Below, piece by piece: positions 5,484-7,957 of a stretch of 7,957 nt of DNA. The stretch spans positions 1 to 7,957 of the forward strand of contig JAEZPN010000063.1 in NCBI GenBank assembly GCA_023413645.1, in the 5' to 3' direction. This DNA comes from Bacteroidota bacterium (lineage in GTDB: Bacteria; Bacteroidota; Bacteroidia; Bacteroidales; Rikenellaceae). The position numbers and the translations under genes were made by a program. Under the pieces are notes generated by a model, which worked only from the letters and a program-made list of their open reading frames with translations, had not been told where the DNA came from and did no database searches. Each line of letters starts with the position of its first letter. The first letter of the stretch is position 1.

Positions 5484-7373
5484 ATGCAAAAACCTAATCT
5501 ATCCTTTTGGCAGATGTGGAATCTGAGCTTCGGATTCTTTGGTGTGCAGATTGCATACGCACTTCAGAGTGCTAACATCAGCCGTATTTTCGCGACATTG
5601 GGTGCCGACCCCCACACGTTGAGTATCTTCTGGGTATTGCCCCCATTGATGGGTATGATCGTGCAGCCCATCGTAGGTGCCATGAGCGACAAGACATGGT
5701 GCAAGTGGGGTCGCCGTAAGCCCTACCTCTATGTGGGCGCTCTCGTTGCAATTATCGTTATGGCGCTACTCCCCAACTCGGGTAGCTTCGAGATGACCGT
5801 AAAGGCGGCCCTCGCATTCGGCGCCGTGATGCTCATGTTGCTCGACACATCAATCAATATGGCTATGCAGCCATTCAAGATGATGGTTGGCGATATGGTT
5901 AACGAGGAGCAGAAGACAAAGGCATTCTCAATCCAGAGCCTTCTCTGTAATGCAGGTTCGCTCGTGGGTTATGTCCTACCCTACTGTCTTTCATGGATTG
6001 GCGTACAGAGCTTCGCAGCTCAGGAGGGCCAGATTCCAGACTCAGTAACTTGGTCATTCTACATCGGTGCCGCTATCCTTATCCTCTGTGTGCTCTACAC
6101 TGGTGCAAAGGTCAAGGAGTGGAATCCCGCCGACTATGCTAAGTATAACAACATCAAGGCTGATGAGCCAGGCGAGAAGACAAACCTTATCAGCTTGCTC
6201 TTCCACGCACCTAAGGTGTTCTGGCAGATTGGTCTCGTACAGTTCTTCTGCTGGTTCGCATTCCTCTTCATGTGGACATACACCACAGGAGGTATCGCCG
6301 AGAACGTCACCGCTTGGAGCACAATCGACCCCAACACTATCGCATATCAGGCTGCAGGTGACTGGACAGGTATGCTCTTTGCTGTTCAGGCTATCGGCTC
6401 AATCCTCTGGGCTATGATCATTCCCCGCTTCCGCAACGTTAAGTTTGCATACGCATTGAGTTTGGTGCTTGGTGGTGTAGGTTTCATCTCTACATACTTC
6501 ATCCACGACCAGTATTTGCTCGCCGTATCATTCTTGCTTATCGGTTGCGCATGGGCAGCGATGTTGGCTCTCCCATTTGCATTGCTCACAAATGCACTTA
6601 CGGGCAAGTCGCTCGGCTCATATATGGGTCTCTTCAACTGCACAATCTGCCTTCCACAGATTATCGCATCGTTGGCAGGTATCGCAATCATGAGCTATGT
6701 TGGCACTGAGGTATTTGTTAACGACCTCGACTACCCCAACAGCACCAAGATTGAGGAGTGCAAACTCGTAGTTACAAACGAGGATAAGACAAATACCGAG
6801 ATAATAATGGACTACGATGAGGAAAACAACCGCTTTGTTGCCGACAGCATCAGCACAAGCGCTATCTCTGGCAAGAATAAGTTCCGTCTTGTAGCAAACA
6901 ATGGCATCGAAGAGTATGCTATTAAGCACACTGCAGCGCACTCAAGCATCGCTCCTAACGAGTCATTCGGTCTTACTCGCCAGACTGACGAGATTAAGAT
7001 TAAGGACATCTATGTCGAGAAGCGTGATGATGATGGCAACATTACGAAGATGGATGATATGGCAACAGCATACTTCTATCCTGGTTGCGACCGCCTCTTC
7101 ATCATGGAGAACAATTGGGTATTCGAGGAGAACGTATACGCTATTTGTCCCTCTTGTGGTTACAGCATCTGTGTTGAAGAGTCGATATATAACAAGTACG
7201 ACAAGAACTTACCTAAATGTTCTTGCGGTACAGATATATTAAAGAGCCACGATATCGACAAGATTATGCCTAAGGCGACAAAGGGTCAGATTGCTATGCT
7301 TCTTATCGCTGGTGGCGCTCTCTTCCTCGGTGCTCTTGCCGTATTTGGCATCAACACACGCCGCAAGGAGTAA
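5484..7373 (+). CDS. MFS transporter, glycoside/sugar-cation symporter type, with a large insertion before the last helix
   Basis: This 629-residue inner membrane carrier resembles the SLC45/maltose-type MFS proteins of Bacteroidota, which take up disaccharides or oligosaccharides by cation symport. Landmarks are SFWQMWNLSFGFFGVQIAYA at 7-26, the MFS motif A with Gly65, Asp69 and GRRKP at 76-80, and FFCWFAFLFMWTYTT at 254-268. Eleven helices are visible up to about residue 407 (roughly 9-27, 46-68, 80-97, 104-125, 145-167, 187-206, 243-265, 294-313, 318-340, 344-366, 385-407). Then a polar insertion of about 190 residues (410-600) precedes helix 12 (602-624) and the end INTRRKE. Relatives I know of are about 450-500 residues, so the insertion is the oddity. 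It has beta-like polar sequence and cysteines C555-x2-C558, C563 and C579-x-C581, resembling a zinc ribbon. By standard MFS topology this loop is periplasmic. Its DNA is AT-richer than the core (about 38% versus 59% GC in hand-counted 120-bp samples). A SusC-like gene follows. The substrate is not determined. Confidence 0.9.
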   Translation: MQKPNLSFWQMWNLSFGFFGVQIAYALQSANISRIFATLGADPHTLSIFWVLPPLMGMIVQPIVGAMSDKTWCKWGRRKPYLYVGALVAIIVMALLPNSGSFEMTVKAALAFGAVMLMLLDTSINMAMQPFKMMVGDMVNEEQKTKAFSIQSLLCNAGSLVGYVLPYCLSWIGVQSFAAQEGQIPDSVTWSFYIGAAILILCVLYTGAKVKEWNPADYAKYNNIKADEPGEKTNLISLLFHAPKVFWQIGLVQFFCWFAFLFMWTYTTGGIAENVTAWSTIDPNTIAYQAAGDWTGMLFAVQAIGSILWAMIIPRFRNVKFAYALSLVLGGVGFISTYFIHDQYLLAVSFLLIGCAWAAMLALPFALLTNALTGKSLGSYMGLFNCTICLPQIIASLAGIAIMSYVGTEVFVNDLDYPNSTKIEECKLVVTNEDKTNTEIIMDYDEENNRFVADSISTSAISGKNKFRLVANNGIEEYAIKHTAAHSSIAPNESFGLTRQTDEIKIKDIYVEKRDDDGNITKMDDMATAYFYPGCDRLFIMENNWVFEENVYAICPSCGYSICVEESIYNKYDKNLPKCSCGTDILKSHDIDKIMPKATKGQIAMLLIAGGALFLGALAVFGINTRRKE

Positions 7374-7374
7374 C

Positions 7375-7525
7375 TTCTCCAACACTGCAGAAGTTGAATA
7401 AAAAGATATAGTTTTAGGCTTGCGAAGCGCGAGAAACCGCAGTTTACTATAATGTAAATGAGGATTTTGAGCGTGAGCGTAACGACAAAATATACTTTTT
7501 ATTCGGCTTCAGGAGAGTTGAAAAC
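7375..7525. repeat. Large imperfect palindrome (about 150 bp) between the transporter and SusC-like genes
   Basis: The two halves are mirror images around about 7450. TTTAC (7443-7447) pairs with GTAAA (7454-7458). The GC-rich 7421-7434 pairs imperfectly with 7467-7482. GAATAAAAAG (7396-7405) pairs perfectly with CTTTTTATTC (7495-7504). Bases 7380-7393 pair at 11 of 14 positions with 7507-7520. Some mismatches become G-U pairs in RNA, for example AAGTTGAA against TTCGGCTT. It starts 1 bp after the transporter stop codon. It could be a read-through-limiting hairpin, an mRNA stabiliser, or a remnant of a small non-autonomous mobile element. The proximal part (7372-7378 with 7389-7395, AACTTCT/AGAAGTT) can also form an alternative small hairpin. 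Confidence 0.7.
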
Positions 7526-7580
7526 AAGATACACAACTAACATATTTACTAACTTCATTATTAACTAACACTAAAACACT

Positions 7581-7957
7581 ATGAGAAAATTCTTAACTAT
7601 GTGTTTGGGTCTTGCTATCCTCGCGATGGCAGTTCCCGCCCAAGTGTTTGCCCAGTCGGGTAAATACGAGGTCAAAGGTGTGGTAGTTGATACTACCGGA
7701 ACACCGGTTATCGGAGCATCTGTTATCGAGCAGGGCACGACTAACGGTGTCACCACCGACCTTAACGGTCAGTATGTGCTGAAGGTTAATGGTCCAGAGT
7801 CTATCATCGAGATTAGCTTCATCGGTTACAAGACTTTGGCTCTCGCAGCAAACTCTGACCTTCTCGCAAACGCAGTCTTGGAGGACGACTCTGAGATGAT
7901 TGATGACGTCGTAGTCATCGGTTATGGCGTTGTGAAGAAGAACGACCTTACAGGTTC
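7581..7957 (+). CDS. SusC-like TonB-dependent outer membrane transporter, N-terminal part (runs off right edge)
   Basis: The frame is open from ATG 7581 to the window end (125 complete codons). Residues 1-25 are a signal peptide (MRKF, hydrophobic core, then VFA before QSG). About residues 30-100 form a carboxypeptidase-regulatory-like beta domain (VKGVVVDTTGTPVIGASV, then GVTTDLNGQYVLKV and ISFIGYKT). The SusC signature DDVVVIGYGVVKKNDLTGS marks the beginning of the TonB plug. Full-length relatives are about 1000 residues and form the outer membrane channel that imports glycans or other large nutrients with a SusD lipoprotein; any SusD gene would lie to the right of this window. The gene is on the same strand as the MFS carrier, 207 bp downstream, separated by the large palindrome. 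Its leader (7526-7580) is A/C-rich and repeats ACTAAC three times, with no Shine-Dalgarno. The nutrient is unknown. Confidence 0.93.
   Translation, partial: MRKFLTMCLGLAILAMAVPAQVFAQSGKYEVKGVVVDTTGTPVIGASVIEQGTTNGVTTDLNGQYVLKVNGPESIIEISFIGYKTLALAANSDLLANAVLEDDSEMIDDVVVIGYGVVKKNDLTG

Noticed and set aside
7372..7395. Stand-alone terminator hairpin AACTTCT/AGAAGTT after the transporter
   Set aside because: No T-run follows on the plus strand, and the same bases pair better as part of the larger palindrome, so it was not listed as a terminator.

Overview
The window looks like chromosomal DNA from a gut-type Bacteroidota, most probably order Bacteroidales. The evidence is a BspA-type leucine-rich-repeat protein, a SusC-type TonB-dependent transporter, the lack of purine-rich Shine-Dalgarno sites, and promoter elements that fit the Bacteroidota pattern (-33 TTTG, -7 TAnnTTTG). 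An Alistipes-like genus is possible but not provable here.

Layout. (1) 1-445, minus strand: 5' end of a secreted BspA-like leucine-rich-repeat protein running off the left edge; its repeats are 69-bp tandem DNA repeats. (2) 446-552: divergent promoter region with a perfect -7 element for each side. (3) 553-1613, plus strand: an orphan PTS EIIC-like membrane protein broken by a frameshift near 1345-1356. (4) 1616-1646: bidirectional terminator between convergent genes. (5) 1648-2712, minus: exported choloylglycine-hydrolase-family (Ntn) amidase. (6) 2713-2967: intergenic with two small hairpins and a terminator for the next operon. (7) 2968-5138, minus: a LytS-like histidine kinase and LytTR response regulator overlapping by ATGA, behind a near-consensus promoter that contains three 10-bp direct repeats. 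(8) 5139-5483: 345-bp divergent regulatory region with several palindromes. (9) 5484-7373, plus: a sugar-type MFS transporter carrying a roughly 190-residue cysteine-containing insertion between its last two membrane helices. (10) 7374-7580: intergenic dominated by a roughly 150-bp imperfect palindrome. (11) 7581-7957, plus: start of a SusC-like outer membrane transporter, cut by the right edge.

How the genes may work together. The MFS carrier and the SusC-like receptor are on the same strand and could form an outer-plus-inner-membrane uptake route for a glycan or oligosaccharide. The divergently transcribed LytTR two-component system is the obvious candidate local regulator, since the direct repeats and palindromes sit in the shared intergenic region. 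This link is inference. The amidase, the EIIC-like protein and the BspA-like protein are separate units with no evident pathway link. No RNA genes, CRISPR arrays or insertion-sequence transposases were seen. The least ordinary items are the MFS insertion, the large palindrome after it, the promoter-embedded repeats, and the frameshifted EIIC in a phylum that mostly lacks the PTS.
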